A stretch of 64,000 nucleotides of DNA from Cryobacterium sp. M96 (GCF_002929845.1 NZ_PJJS01000053.1:157587-221586), one strand, 5' to 3'. Shown: positions 26,520 to 35,400, counted from the stretch's first letter. Notes: a model not told the origin generated them from the letters alone. Numbers and translations are program-made.

Positions 26520-26870
26520 GCTCGCGAGGTCGGGTTCGGCCTCTATGGACACCCGGCCGTCGACCCCATGCGTCGAATCATAAATGGTGGGGAAGACGTC
26601 GCAGGCGTTGGCAACGGCTTCCGTGCTGAGCTCGAAGACGGTGTCCTCGACGCTGGTGCCAGTTGCTGCCTTCTGCGAGATAGCCGCGTCATATTCCGTA
26701 CCCGATGTGATGGCGGCATGGAAGATGCTGGGGTTGGTGGTGACACCGGTAACGGTTTTCTGCTCAATCAGCTTCCGGAGGCTGCCGGTCCGGAGGCGGC
26801 CGCGGGAGAGATCGTCCAGTCAGATGGAAACGCCGGCGTCGCACAGTTGCTGTGCGGGGGTAGTTGTCAT
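26520..26870 (-). pseudogene. tal: Transaldolase, N-terminal fragment with in-frame stop
   Basis: On the minus strand an ATG with AAGGAG upstream opens MTTTPAQQLCDAGVSI, then TGA, then [56 protein letters not shown] and [11 protein letters not shown]. This is the start of transaldolase (SIWLDDLSRERI…GVTTNPTIF…[12 protein letters not shown]). The conserved Trp codon of SIWLDD has become TGA, and the gene is cut after about 115 codons near 26520. The catalytic Lys region is absent. Confidence 0.85.
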
Positions 26871-26919
26871 GTCATAACTCCTTGGACTCGGGGATTGTCG
26901 TCAAGATTGTGCTCCGGAC

Positions 26920-26932
26920 GTGAAACCGGTTA
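26920..26932. promoter_or_regulatory. LacI-type operator remnant upstream of the tal fragment
   Basis: GTGAAACCGGTTAA has the central-CG palindrome AACCGGTT common to LacI-family operators. It lies 50 bases before the start of the transaldolase fragment. Confidence 0.45.
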
Positions 26933-26998
26933 AGGTGGCGCGCAGTGCCGCAGCAGTGTTCAGCGTCGGTCCTTGGGTATCCTCCCTGCCAACCGCCG

Positions 26999-27934
26999 CT
27001 ACGCCAGGGCGGCGATGACCCAGCTCGCCCGGTGGGACGCGCCCGGCGACAGCCAGATGAGGTCGGTCCCGGAATTGAAGGCGTCCGGCGCGCAGGTCAT
27101 CGGCTCGACGGCCAGGCCGAGCCGGTTCATCCCCGGCGTCGGCAAGTCCGCGGTGTGGATCTGTAGCCAGGGGCAGTCCGTTCCCCAACTCATGGCCACG
27201 CCGCTGCCGTCGGTATCGCGCAGCTCGACGGTGGCAACGCCGTCGGAGTCGCGCACGAGCCCGGTGAAGGCGTGGTCGATCTGCACAGAGCCGATCGGGC
27301 ACGGCTGGCGGAAGTCGAACGGGCCGTCGACGACGTCGGCGAGGCCGTCGGGCAACAACCGGTCGGGTGTGACCCGCAAGTATCGCTCGGCTGGCAGGCT
27401 GAGCTGCCAGGTGTGCAGCGGCGAGTCGCCTGCGCGCAGGTAGGGGTGCGGGCAGACTCCGTATGGAGCCGTGCCGGTGCCGGCGTTCGTGGCCTCGATT
27501 GACGTCGTGAGCCCAACCGGTGAGAGCCAGTAGCGGGCTAGGAGGTCGAGCTGGAACGGGTAGCCGTCGCCGACGGGTAGCCGGAGGCCCAGCACCACCT
27601 CGCTGTCACTGTGGTGCACTAGTCGCCAGGCACGGTCGTAGACGAGCCCGTGCAGGGCGCACTCGCGCGAGGGCTCGTTGATCGGCAGCTGTTGGGTCAC
27701 CCCGTCGAGGTGGTACCGCCCGTCGGCGATCCGGTTGGGCCAGGGCGCGGCGAGCACCCCGCGGAAGTTCACCATCGGCTGATCCTCCGCAAAGCTGACG
27801 ATCAGGTCCCGTGAGTCATACTGCAGCACTCGCAGGGTGGCTCCGGTCCCCGTCACGACGGCACGGTAGCCGTGGCCGGTGATTTCGTACTGGGCCCCTG
27901 AAGGCGCCGCAGCCATCACACCCTCTTCGCTCAT
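26999..27934 (-). CDS. galM: Aldose 1-epimerase
   Basis: Interconverts anomers of free aldoses; here probably serves arabinose released by the neighbouring arabinofuranosidase. 311 residues. Blocks WPNRIADGRYHLDG, ECALHGLVYDRAW (catalytic His region), YGVCPHPYLRAG and the late LAVEPMTCAPDAFNSG (catalytic Glu) fit the galactose-mutarotase superfamily. The start at MSEEGVMAA lies ten bases after the end of abfA; a later ATG (MAAAPS) is possible. Last gene of the leftward arabinoside operon. Confidence 0.88.
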   Translation of the reverse strand: MSEEGVMAAAPSGAQYEITGHGYRAVVTGTGATLRVLQYDSRDLIVSFAEDQPMVNFRGVLAAPWPNRIADGRYHLDGVTQQLPINEPSRECALHGLVYDRAWRLVHHSDSEVVLGLRLPVGDGYPFQLDLLARYWLSPVGLTTSIEATNAGTGTAPYGVCPHPYLRAGDSPLHTWQLSLPAERYLRVTPDRLLPDGLADVVDGPFDFRQPCPIGSVQIDHAFTGLVRDSDGVATVELRDTDGSGVAMSWGTDCPWLQIHTADLPTPGMNRLGLAVEPMTCAPDAFNSGTDLIWLSPGASHRASWVIAALA

Positions 27935-27944
27935 GACGACTCGG

Positions 27945-29462
27945 TCACTCCGCCCGCAGTTCGAGGGCCGTCCAGGAGACCGGCGGAAGAGTGAGCGTGA
28001 CCACTCCGTTCGCGCACAGCGCCGACGCGTTGGTGGCCAGGCCGACGCGGTCGCGGGCCTCGAGCGTGTTCGCGGCGTAGACATCCGTGTCGCTTAGGGT
28101 CTGCACCTCGACGATGCCCACGGGCCCGAGCGCGGCGACATCGATCGTGATCGTCGCGTCCTCCATCTGCGAACGGTTCACCAGGAACACGGATGTCCCC
28201 CCGGTCGCCGCGTCGTGGGTCGCGACCGCGTCGACGAGCGGCACGGTGCCGTATACCTCGGTGTCGTAGTGCTCTGCCTCGAGCTTGACCTCGAGGGCGA
28301 CCCCTGTGGCGAGCCGCGAGGTGACCGCGAACGGGAAGAAGGTCGTCTGCCGCCAGGCCGGCCCGTTCGGCTCGGTCATGATCGGAGCGATCACGTTGAC
28401 GAGCTGCGCGAGCGACGCGCTCGTCACGCGGTCGGCATGCTTGAGCAGTGAGATCAGCAGGCTGCCGAACACCACGGCATCCGCCACCGTGTAGGAGTCC
28501 TCTAGCAGGCGCGGCGCGACCGGCCAATTGTCGATTCCGGTGATCTTGTCGACGCCCTCGAACCGGTCGATATACCAGACGTTCCACTCGTCGAAGGAGA
28601 TGTTGATGGTCTTGTCGCTCCCCCGAACGGCCTTCACGTGGTCGGCGGTCGCGACGACCGATTCGATGAAACGGTCCATGTTGACGCCGGAGGCCAGGAA
28701 GGAGTCGAGGTCGCCGTTCTTCTCCTCGTAGTAGGCGTGGCAAGAGATGTAATCGACGTCGTCATAGGTGTGGCCGAGCACAACGCGTTCCCACTCGCCG
28801 AAGGTCGGCATCTGCGCGCTTGAGGAGCCGCAGACCACCAGTTCGACCGATGGGTCGAGCTGGCGCATCCCCTTCGCGGCGCGGGAGGCGATCTTGCCGT
28901 AGTCGTCGGCCGAGCGGTGGCCGAGCTGCCACGGGCCGTCCATCTCGTTACCGAGGCACCACATCTTCACGCCGAAAGCATCCCGCTTCCCGTTGGCGAT
29001 CCGACGTTCGGCGAGGTCCGTGCCGTTGCCGAGGTTGGCGTATTCGAGCAGGTCAAGCGCTTCCGCCACACCCCGGGTACCGAGGTTGACGGCGAGCATG
29101 AGCTCGCTGCCGACCTTCTCCAGCCACGACGAGAACTCATGCAGGCCGATCTGGTTGGTCTCGGTGGAATGCCAGGCCAGGTCGAGCCGGGTCGGCCGCG
29201 CAGCCCGCGGGCCCACGCTGTCCTCCCAGCGGAAGCCGGAAACGAAGTTGCCGCCCGGGTAGCGGATCGCCGACACGCCGAGTTCCTTGACGAGGTCGAT
29301 CACGTCTTCGCGGAATCCTTCCGCGTCGGCCGAGGCGTGCCCGGGTTCATAGATGCCGTCGTAGACGCACCGGCCGAGGTGTTCGACGAACGATCCGAAC
29401 AGGCGGCGGTTGATGGCTCCGACCGTGAAGTGCGGGTCGAGGGTGAGGCTGGCGGTAGACAT
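27945..29462 (-). CDS. abfA: Alpha-N-arabinofuranosidase, GH51
   Basis: Hydrolyses terminal alpha-L-arabinofuranosyl residues from arabinan or arabinoxylan fragments. 505 residues. Acid/base Glu173 lies in CLGNEMDGPW and nucleophile Glu292 in SFDEWNVWY, both family hallmarks; YPGGNFVSGFRWED is also conserved. No signal peptide, so it acts in the cytoplasm on imported oligosaccharides. Co-directional with the ABC transporter genes upstream (73-base gap) and with galM. Confidence 0.95.
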   Translation of the reverse strand: MSTASLTLDPHFTVGAINRRLFGSFVEHLGRCVYDGIYEPGHASADAEGFREDVIDLVKELGVSAIRYPGGNFVSGFRWEDSVGPRAARPTRLDLAWHSTETNQIGLHEFSSWLEKVGSELMLAVNLGTRGVAEALDLLEYANLGNGTDLAERRIANGKRDAFGVKMWCLGNEMDGPWQLGHRSADDYGKIASRAAKGMRQLDPSVELVVCGSSSAQMPTFGEWERVVLGHTYDDVDYISCHAYYEEKNGDLDSFLASGVNMDRFIESVVATADHVKAVRGSDKTINISFDEWNVWYIDRFEGVDKITGIDNWPVAPRLLEDSYTVADAVVFGSLLISLLKHADRVTSASLAQLVNVIAPIMTEPNGPAWRQTTFFPFAVTSRLATGVALEVKLEAEHYDTEVYGTVPLVDAVATHDAATGGTSVFLVNRSQMEDATITIDVAALGPVGIVEVQTLSDTDVYAANTLEARDRVGLATNASALCANGVVTLTLPPVSWTALELRAE

Positions 29463-29535
29463 GGTGTTTCTTTCTTCGTGCTGGTCAAGACGTGGGAGAG
29501 TGCGAATGACGGATGTCCGGGGCCCGGGCCGCCGC

Positions 29536-30474
29536 CTACTTGAGTGCGCCGAGCGAGAGGCCACCCTGCCAGTACTTCTGTAGGGAGAGGAACGCGATGA
29601 TGAGCGGGAGCACCGAGACGAAGGCCCCCGTGACGATCAGGTTCCAGACCTGTTCGCCGCCGGCTCCGGCGTTGGACAGCGCCTGCCAGTTGTTGAGTCC
29701 GACAGTCACAGGCAACAGGTTTGGATCGCTGAGCACGGCCAGCGGCAGGAAGAAGTTATTCCAGGTACCGACCACCGAGAGCAGCAGTACCGTGACGATG
29801 GCGGGCCGCAGCAGCGGCAGCGCCACCTGGAAGAAGGTGCGCAGTTCGCCGGCTCCGTCAACGCGGGCGGCGTCGAGCAGTTCATCCGGAATGGCATCCT
29901 GCGTGTAAACCCTCATCAGGTAGACGCCGAAAGGACTCAGCAGCGAGGGCAGGATGACGGCCCAGATCGTGTTGACCAGGCCGAAGTTGCTCAGCAGCAC
30001 GAAGGTCGGGATCACAAGCGCCGTCATGGGCACCATCACGGCGCCCAGCAGCAGCGAGAAGAAGGCGTTGCGCCCGCGGAACCGGTACTTCGCGAAGCCG
30101 TAGCCGGCGAGCACCGCGAGGATGGTGGCGCCGATTCCGCCGGTGAACGCGTAGAAGAATGAGTTGCCCAACCAGCGCCAGTAGATGCCGCCCTGGTGTT
30201 CGAACAGCCCCGCGATGTTGTTCCACAGGTTGAAGTTCTGATCGAACCAGAGCGGCCCACCAGTACCACTGAAGAGCCCAGCGGTGTCCTTGGTCGCGGC
30301 CACGGCGAGCCACCACAACGGGGTGATGAAGTAGATCACGAGGATGAGCAACAGGACGTGCGACCCAATCCGTCTGCCACCGTCGCGCGTGGTGTTACGG
30401 CGGCGTATGAGGGAGCCTGAGTCGACCTGGCTGGGCTGCACGGCGGCATCCCTCCGGGGCGTGAGAATCGCCAT
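29536..30474 (-). CDS. Sugar ABC transporter permease (MalG/AraQ type)
   Basis: Inner-membrane permease of a carbohydrate importer. 312 residues with six membrane helices after a 35-residue polar N-terminus; the cytoplasmic EAA loop reads DELLDAARVDGAGE. The start ATG shares its last base with the TAA of the preceding permease gene. With its partner it forms the channel for arabinosides, inferred from neighbours. No ATPase gene is in the cluster, so a shared MsiK-type ATPase elsewhere is expected. Confidence 0.93.
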   Translation of the reverse strand: MAILTPRRDAAVQPSQVDSGSLIRRRNTTRDGGRRIGSHVLLLILVIYFITPLWWLAVAATKDTAGLFSGTGGPLWFDQNFNLWNNIAGLFEHQGGIYWRWLGNSFFYAFTGGIGATILAVLAGYGFAKYRFRGRNAFFSLLLGAVMVPMTALVIPTFVLLSNFGLVNTIWAVILPSLLSPFGVYLMRVYTQDAIPDELLDAARVDGAGELRTFFQVALPLLRPAIVTVLLLSVVGTWNNFFLPLAVLSDPNLLPVTVGLNNWQALSNAGAGGEQVWNLIVTGAFVSVLPLIIAFLSLQKYWQGGLSLGALK

Positions 30475-31427
30475 TATTTGAGTCCGCTCTGCTTGCGGGT
30501 GAGGAAGAGGAAGAGATAGGAACCGATGAAGACCACGATGCCGAGCGCGAACGAGATCGCCGCGGCGTAGTTGAACTGGCTGTAGGAGAAGGCAAGCGAG
30601 TACGCGTACATGTTCGGTGTGTAGGAGACAGGAATGGCACCCTGGGCGACGGCGCGCAGCACCTGCGGTTCGGTGAAGAACTGGAGGGTGCCGATCAGGG
30701 AGAAGATCAGCACCATCACCATCGAGGAGGAGATCATCGGCACCTTGACTCGGAGGGCGATCTGCCGGCCATTCGCGCCGTCCAGCCGGGCGGCTTCGTA
30801 GATCGCCGGGTCGATACCGCGGAGGGCTGCGTAGATGATGATCATGTAGTAGCCGGCCCACTGCCAGGTGACGATGTTGACGAGGCTCGCGAAGATGCTG
30901 CCCTGGGACAGGAAGTCGGGCGCGGCGAGGCCGACGAGGCCGAAGATATCGGTGGCCGGTCCGAAACGGGGGCTGTAGAGGAAGCCCCACATCAACGCCC
31001 CGATCACGACGGGGATGGCGTAGGGCACGAAGATCATCAGTCGGGAAAACTTCGACAGGGCGGTGGAGAGGTTGTCGAGCACGAGCGCAGCCACGAGGGC
31101 GACGATCATCTGGGCGGGGATCATAATCAGCGCGAACTGGCCGACCCGTCCGAGTCCGCCGAGGAAGATCGGGTCGGTGAAGGCTTTCACGTAGTTCGCG
31201 AACCAGGTGAAGGTCGTGCCGGTGGCTAGGGTGCTCGTGTGCAGGCTCATCCAGAACGCGTAAGCGAGCGGTGCCACCAGGAAGGTGAGGAAGACGATAC
31301 CGAACGGGGCTACGAACAGCCAGCCCCAGCGTTGGCGCTTGCGGTCCATCAGATCGATGCTGTTTCTTCGCGGCTTCCGAACCGGCAGCGGCGGGGCCGC
31401 CTTGGTGGCCGCAGGCGTGAGTGCCAT
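30474..31427 (-). CDS. Sugar ABC transporter permease (MalF/AraP type)
   Basis: Partner permease, 317 residues, six helices. The first helix follows RKRQRWGWLFVAPFGIVFL, and the EAA loop reads PAIYEAARLDGANG. Lies 96 bases after the binding-protein gene and is coupled to the next permease through TAATG. Typical of the carbohydrate uptake-1 family. Confidence 0.93.
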   Translation of the reverse strand: MALTPAATKAAPPLPVRKPRRNSIDLMDRKRQRWGWLFVAPFGIVFLTFLVAPLAYAFWMSLHTSTLATGTTFTWFANYVKAFTDPIFLGGLGRVGQFALIMIPAQMIVALVAALVLDNLSTALSKFSRLMIFVPYAIPVVIGALMWGFLYSPRFGPATDIFGLVGLAAPDFLSQGSIFASLVNIVTWQWAGYYMIIIYAALRGIDPAIYEAARLDGANGRQIALRVKVPMISSSMVMVLIFSLIGTLQFFTEPQVLRAVAQGAIPVSYTPNMYAYSLAFSYSQFNYAAAISFALGIVVFIGSYLFLFLTRKQSGLK

Positions 31428-31523
31428 GAATTCATCCTTTTTCCAAGCGAAGCCCAGATGGGCTGAGGGATGCTGTCGGCCAGCCAGTGCGACCGGCCGA
31501 CAGCGGGTGCGGTGTGAGCCGCC

Positions 31524-32873
31524 TTACTTGGCGACCGTGAACCCCTGCTCGGCCGCGTACTTCACGAGGGTGGCCTGCAGGTCGTCGAGCGCCTGCGAAC
31601 CGTCCTGTTCGCCCTGCACCATGGAGTAAAGCTCCTCGGTGAGCTGGTCGTAGGCGTAATTCTGGAACGGGCTGAACGTCGCGCCGCCGTAGCCGGCAGC
31701 TGCAGTCAGGAAGACCTCCTTGTTGATCTGCTGTCCACCGAAGAACGGGTACTCAAGGTTGACGAAGTATTCGGAGTCGAGCATCGGCGTGTAGGAGGGG
31801 AACAGTGCGCCCTTTTCGACGCCGATCTTCCACGCCTCGTCTGTGCCGAAGATCTCGATGGCTACCTGGGCGGCGAGCTCCTTGTCCGTGGCCTGGCTGG
31901 TCACGGCGAAGGTCGAACCACCCCAGTTGACCTGCACAGGGTTGGCCGTGTCCCACTGCGGCAGCGGGGCGACGCGCCAGACGGCCCCCGTGTCGGCGTC
32001 GGAGAGCCCCTGCAGATAGCCGGGTCCCCACGCCGCGGCGAGGTAGACGGCGTAGGTGCCGTCGACCAGGCTGGTGTTGTAGTCGGCGGTGAAGGCGTCG
32101 TCGGTTGTGACAAGACCCTTCTGTACGAGGTCGTTCCAGTAGTTCAGCACGTCCTTCGATCCCTGGTCGTCAACGGCGATGCCAATGTCGATCGGGCTAG
32201 TCGAGTCGTAGGTGAACGGCACAGATCCGGCCTGGGCGAAGAGAGCCTGGTTGAAGGCCCGGCCGTTGGTGGGGAAGTTGACGAGCACGCCATCGGAGCC
32301 GGCGGTCTTGAGGGCCTGCGCCGCGGTCGCGAACTCGGCCCAGGTGGTGGGAACGGGAATACCGTACTGGTCGAAAAGATCCTGTCGGTAGAGCATTCCC
32401 ATCGGGCCGCCGTCGACCGGGATGGCATAGACGGCGTCGCCGCTCGACGCGTCCTTCCAGGAGCCCTCGGTGTACTTGTCCTTCACGTCGTTGGCGCCGT
32501 ATTCCGTGAGGTCGACGAGGGCATCGCGGATGGTAAAACTCGAGAGCACCTCGGACTCAAGCATGATGACGTCCGGGGCGCCGGACTTCGACTCGATCGA
32601 GGTGGAGAACTTGGTGTATTCATCGTTGCCCTGGCCGGCGTTCGTCCAGCAGACCTGCACGTCGTCGTGGCTGGTGTTGAACACGTCTACGACCTCTTCG
32701 AACGCGGGGTACCAGGCCCAGACCGTGACCTGGGGTGCTTCCTTATTCACGATCTTGTTCGTGCAGGAGGCTTCCGGCTTCGACTTCGATGCGGCGCCAT
32801 CGGCGGAGCATCCGGTGAGTGCGGCGGCGGCGACGGCGATGACGCCGATCGCGGCCATGAACTTGACCTTCAT
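31524..32873 (-). CDS. Sugar ABC transporter substrate-binding lipoprotein
   Basis: Extracellular solute-binding protein family 1, 449 residues. Signal peptide with lipobox AAALTGC, so it is membrane-anchored by a lipid on the Cys. Features VTVWAWYPAFEEVVDVFN and GAPDVIMLE are usual for the family. ATG at MKVKFMAA has AGAGGA upstream. First gene of the leftward operon, 133 bases downstream of a perfect 14-bp inverted-repeat operator. Ligand inferred as arabinose or arabino-oligosaccharides from abfA and galM. Confidence 0.93.
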   Translation of the reverse strand: MKVKFMAAIGVIAVAAAALTGCSADGAASKSKPEASCTNKIVNKEAPQVTVWAWYPAFEEVVDVFNTSHDDVQVCWTNAGQGNDEYTKFSTSIESKSGAPDVIMLESEVLSSFTIRDALVDLTEYGANDVKDKYTEGSWKDASSGDAVYAIPVDGGPMGMLYRQDLFDQYGIPVPTTWAEFATAAQALKTAGSDGVLVNFPTNGRAFNQALFAQAGSVPFTYDSTSPIDIGIAVDDQGSKDVLNYWNDLVQKGLVTTDDAFTADYNTSLVDGTYAVYLAAAWGPGYLQGLSDADTGAVWRVAPLPQWDTANPVQVNWGGSTFAVTSQATDKELAAQVAIEIFGTDEAWKIGVEKGALFPSYTPMLDSEYFVNLEYPFFGGQQINKEVFLTAAAGYGGATFSPFQNYAYDQLTEELYSMVQGEQDGSQALDDLQATLVKYAAEQGFTVAK

Positions 32874-33005
32874 GTTTTTTGGTTTCCTCTCACGGTGGTG
32901 GAACACCGTTGTTCGTACTGTGATCAGCGCGCGAGGCGGCTGAGTGGTGCAGGAGTTGGTGCGGTCAATCCGAGACACCAGCGGGGGGCGCGGGCCGTTG
33001 CTGGC

Positions 33006-33040
33006 AAATTTACAACGTTGTAGGTAAACGTTGTAAATTT
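33006..33040. promoter_or_regulatory. LacI-family operator pair before the arabinoside operon
   Basis: AAATTTACAACGTT and AACGTTGTAAATTT form a perfect 14-bp inverted repeat around seven bases. Each arm ends in an AACGTT core, and the left arm extends to the perfect palindrome TACAACGTTGTA, the form expected of a LacI operator. It lies between the adjacent LacI gene and the binding-protein gene. Confidence 0.85.
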
Positions 33041-33103
33041 ATCATTGCGAGTCCAGAGGCTTGCTGTCAAGCGAATTGCCGAGATTTCTCCGAGTACAGG
33101 CGG

Positions 33104-34123
33104 TCAAGCGGTGAGGGACACCGTGGACTCACGTTCAACCACGCGGAAATCGGCCAGCACCTCCCGGGGCGGGGCGGCCGGGTTCGTCTCCGCGATGCGT
33201 TCGAGCAGGATTCGCACGGCGGTCTCGGCAATCTCCTCCCGGCCGGGATCGACGGTGGAGAGGGTCGGCAGGCTGTACTGGGCCTCGTCGAGGTCGTCGA
33301 AGCCAATCGTCGAGACATCCTCCGGGATGCGCAGACCTGCCTCCTGCATCACCCGCATGGCGCCGAGGGTCAGGGTGTCGTTGAGCCCGAAGACGGCATC
33401 GAATCGCACCCCCGACGCGAGGAGGTCGCGCATCGCGGACGCGCCGTTCGATCGGTGCCACAGCGTCGTATATCCGACCAGGGCAGGGTCGAACGGGATG
33501 CCGGCAGCCTCAAGTGCCTCGCGGTAGCCCCGAAGACGCAGACCGGCCGATCCGATGATTTCCCCCTCGTGCGCGCCAATAATGGCGATGCGCCGGCGCC
33601 CCTGACTGATCAGGTGTTCGGTCGCGGCCCTCGCGGCGTCCACGTTGCGCATCGTGACGTGATCCGTCGGGCCACCGAAGATGCGCTCACCCAGCAGCAC
33701 GAGCGGATAGCCCACCCGCAGGTACTCGGAGTCGTCGCTGTCCATGCCGAGGGCGCTGAAGAGCAGGCCGTCGGTCATCTGTCGGCGCGGGCTGGAGAGC
33801 AGCTCGATCTCCCGTCGGCGGTCGCCACCGGTCTGTTCGATCAGCACGGTCATGTGGTGGCGCTCGGCGGAGCGGATCACGGCGTCCGCGAGTTCCGCGA
33901 AGTAGCTGAGCGACAGCTCCGGCACGGCGAGCCCGATCACACCCGTGCGCCCGGAGCGCAGACTGCGGGCCGACAGGTTGGGCTGATAGTCGAGTTCCGC
34001 AATCGCCTCAACGACGCGCTGCTTGGTCGACGGCCGGATGTGTGGGTAGTCGTTGATGACATTGGAGACCGTCTTGATAGAGACCCCGGCGATCCTCGCA
34101 ACGTCGTGCAGCGTTGCCGCCAT
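33104..34123 (-). CDS. LacI-family regulator of the arabinoside operon
   Basis: 339 residues. N-terminal HTH TLHDVARIAGVSIKTVSNVI plus hinge helix (LSARSLRSGRTGVIGL), and a periplasmic-binding-protein-like effector domain. AAGGAG stands seven bases before the ATG. Lies immediately upstream of the operon it probably represses; a TACAACGTTG half-operator also lies in front of its own gene, so autoregulation is likely. Inducer not visible; arabinose or an arabinoside is inferred. Confidence 0.92.
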   Translation of the reverse strand: MAATLHDVARIAGVSIKTVSNVINDYPHIRPSTKQRVVEAIAELDYQPNLSARSLRSGRTGVIGLAVPELSLSYFAELADAVIRSAERHHMTVLIEQTGGDRRREIELLSSPRRQMTDGLLFSALGMDSDDSEYLRVGYPLVLLGERIFGGPTDHVTMRNVDAARAATEHLISQGRRRIAIIGAHEGEIIGSAGLRLRGYREALEAAGIPFDPALVGYTTLWHRSNGASAMRDLLASGVRFDAVFGLNDTLTLGAMRVMQEAGLRIPEDVSTIGFDDLDEAQYSLPTLSTVDPGREEIAETAVRILLERIAETNPAAPPREVLADFRVVERESTVSLTA

Positions 34124-34175
34124 GAGGACTCCTTAAGTGTGCGATTGACGAATGCGTCGACATCCGACCACATTT

Positions 34176-34187
34176 TACAACGTTGCA
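34176..34187. promoter_or_regulatory. Operator copy upstream of the first lacI gene
   Basis: TACAACGTTGCA repeats the core of the operator at 33011-33022 with one end base changed. It is 53 bases upstream of the lacI start at 34123, suggesting autoregulation. Confidence 0.7.
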
Positions 34188-34208
34188 TCTACCGCCCGCA
34201 CGGTCAGG

Positions 34209-35234
34209 TCAGGGGTGCGGGGTCGCAGTGCTCCCCCGAACCATCAGCTCGGGTTGAATGACGGGGATCAGCTCCGCGGGCTCGCCGCCCATCAGGCGAA
34301 GCACCCGCTCAACCGCCAGCCGGCCGACCTCGTTGAAGTCGAGGCGGACGGTCGTGAGGCTCGGCTGGAAGTAGCGGGCCTCGCTCATGTCGTCGAAGCC
34401 GACAACGCTCACATCGCCGGGTACCTGGACGCCCCGCTCGTAAAGCGCTTTGATCACGCCGAGGGCCATCGAGTCGTTGGCCACCAGAACCGCGGTGATA
34501 GAGGAATCATCGGCGATCTCCAAGCCTGCCCGGTAGCCGGAATCGGCCGTCCAGTCGTCGGTACGAAACTCGGGATTGACCGTGCGGTGGTGCGCAGCGA
34601 GTTCGGACAGCCACCCAGCACGCCGCGCCTCCGAGGCCATCCAGCCGGGTGGGCCTCCCACGTGCCAAACGGTTTCGTGACCCAGCCCGATCAGGTGCCG
34701 GGTTGCCAGTCGCGCGCCGAGCACATCGTCCATCGACACGGCCGTCGAGCTTGCCGGTGAGCCCTGTTCGAACCGCACGATCGCAACGTCGGGGTCCAGT
34801 GCCCGCAGCACCTCGACGGCTGCCGTCATGGGGGCGAGCACGATGATCCCATCCACCGCGTCCGCGACGAGCGTGTCCAGCGCGGCACGAATGTCGGCCG
34901 AATCGACCTGGGGAATGCTCACCAGGCTCGTGGCGTAGCCGTTGCGCCGCGCCTCCTCGGCAATCCCGAAGAGGACCAGGGCTGAACCGTGCACCGGGAG
35001 GGAGTAGGAGACCACGCCCAGGTTCATGGACCGGTTCGTGGCGAGGGCGCGTGCGGCGGAATTGCGGTTGTAGCGCAACTGCGTGATGGCCCGTTCGACC
35101 CGTTCGCGCACGTCCGGACTGACATTGTTGTGTTCATTGACGACGCGAGACACAGTCTGTTGCGACACTCCGGCGAGTTTCGCCACGTCGATCATGCGCA
35201 CGCTGCGGCCGCCCGGTCGAGGTTCCCTGCCCAT
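34209..35234 (-). CDS. LacI-family regulator, likely of araBDA
   Basis: 341 residues. HTH MIDVAKLAGVSQQTVSRVVN, hinge AARALATNRSMNLGVV, and a sugar-binding effector domain (VLVANDSMALGVIKAL). The ATG of MGREPRP is taken because GGGAGG is eight bases upstream; a GTG two codons earlier is too close to it. Divergent from araB across 248 bases holding repeated GTTAG(C/T)G elements, so it probably controls the araBDA promoter. Many actinobacteria use a LacI-type AraR rather than the AraC protein. Confidence 0.9.
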   Translation of the reverse strand: MGREPRPGGRSVRMIDVAKLAGVSQQTVSRVVNEHNNVSPDVRERVERAITQLRYNRNSAARALATNRSMNLGVVSYSLPVHGSALVLFGIAEEARRNGYATSLVSIPQVDSADIRAALDTLVADAVDGIIVLAPMTAAVEVLRALDPDVAIVRFEQGSPASSTAVSMDDVLGARLATRHLIGLGHETVWHVGGPPGWMASEARRAGWLSELAAHHRTVNPEFRTDDWTADSGYRAGLEIADDSSITAVLVANDSMALGVIKALYERGVQVPGDVSVVGFDDMSEARYFQPSLTTVRLDFNEVGRLAVERVLRLMGGEPAELIPVIQPELMVRGSTATPHP

Positions 35235-35272
35235 GCGCACCCCCTCCCGAAAAGAAAATCCCCGATTCAGAC

Positions 35273-35284
35273 ATGTTAGCGCAC
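35273..35284. promoter_or_regulatory. Operator half-site near the lacI gene
   Basis: ATGTTAGCGCAC, the exact complement of GTGCGCTAACAT at 35389-35400; the pair sits at opposite ends of the divergent promoter region, 105 bases apart, a spacing that would allow DNA looping. Confidence 0.6.
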
Positions 35285-35372
35285 CATGCCTGGTGTCATA
35301 AAGGCCTGAAGGGAGCGGATATCAGCCCCGTCAATGGCAGACTTGTCAACCAGACAGGGCGCCCATCATCGA

Positions 35373-35400
35373 TTGACAGCACTTGATAGTGCGCTAACAT
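35373..35400 (+). promoter_or_regulatory. Predicted araB promoter with overlapping operator
   Basis: TTGACA (35373-35378), 16 bases, TAACAT (35395-35400). The -10 hexamer lies inside GTGCGCTAACAT, and a second GTTAG unit follows 10 bases further on (minus strand reads GTTAGTGAAT then GTTAGCGCAC, a one-turn direct repeat). Repression by the adjacent LacI protein is inferred. Confidence 0.65.

Larger units (their letters stand above)
20214..26998. other. Decayed accessory island
   Basis: Between the M23 gene and galM the coding density drops sharply and most recognisable genes are fragments: GntR/UTRA regulator, serine recombinase, IS1380 transposase, IS3 element, transaldolase, ECF sigma factor. 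A few small genes look intact (Pr6Pr membrane protein, CsbD, DUF3140). The mix of recombinase and IS remnants points to acquired DNA that has been eroding. No clear attachment-site repeats were found at the edges. Confidence 0.75.

Noticed and set aside
26400..26933. 177-codon plus-strand open frame
   Set aside because: It is antisense to the recognisable transaldolase fragment and has no protein-like features.
20214..26998. A defence or toxin-antitoxin system in the island
   Set aside because: No nuclease, methylase, toxin or antitoxin motif was found; the recognisable pieces are regulators, recombinases, transposases and stress proteins.
29536..32873. Missing ATP-binding subunit as evidence of a broken ABC transporter
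   Set aside because: Carbohydrate importers of this family in actinobacteria commonly share one ATPase encoded elsewhere.
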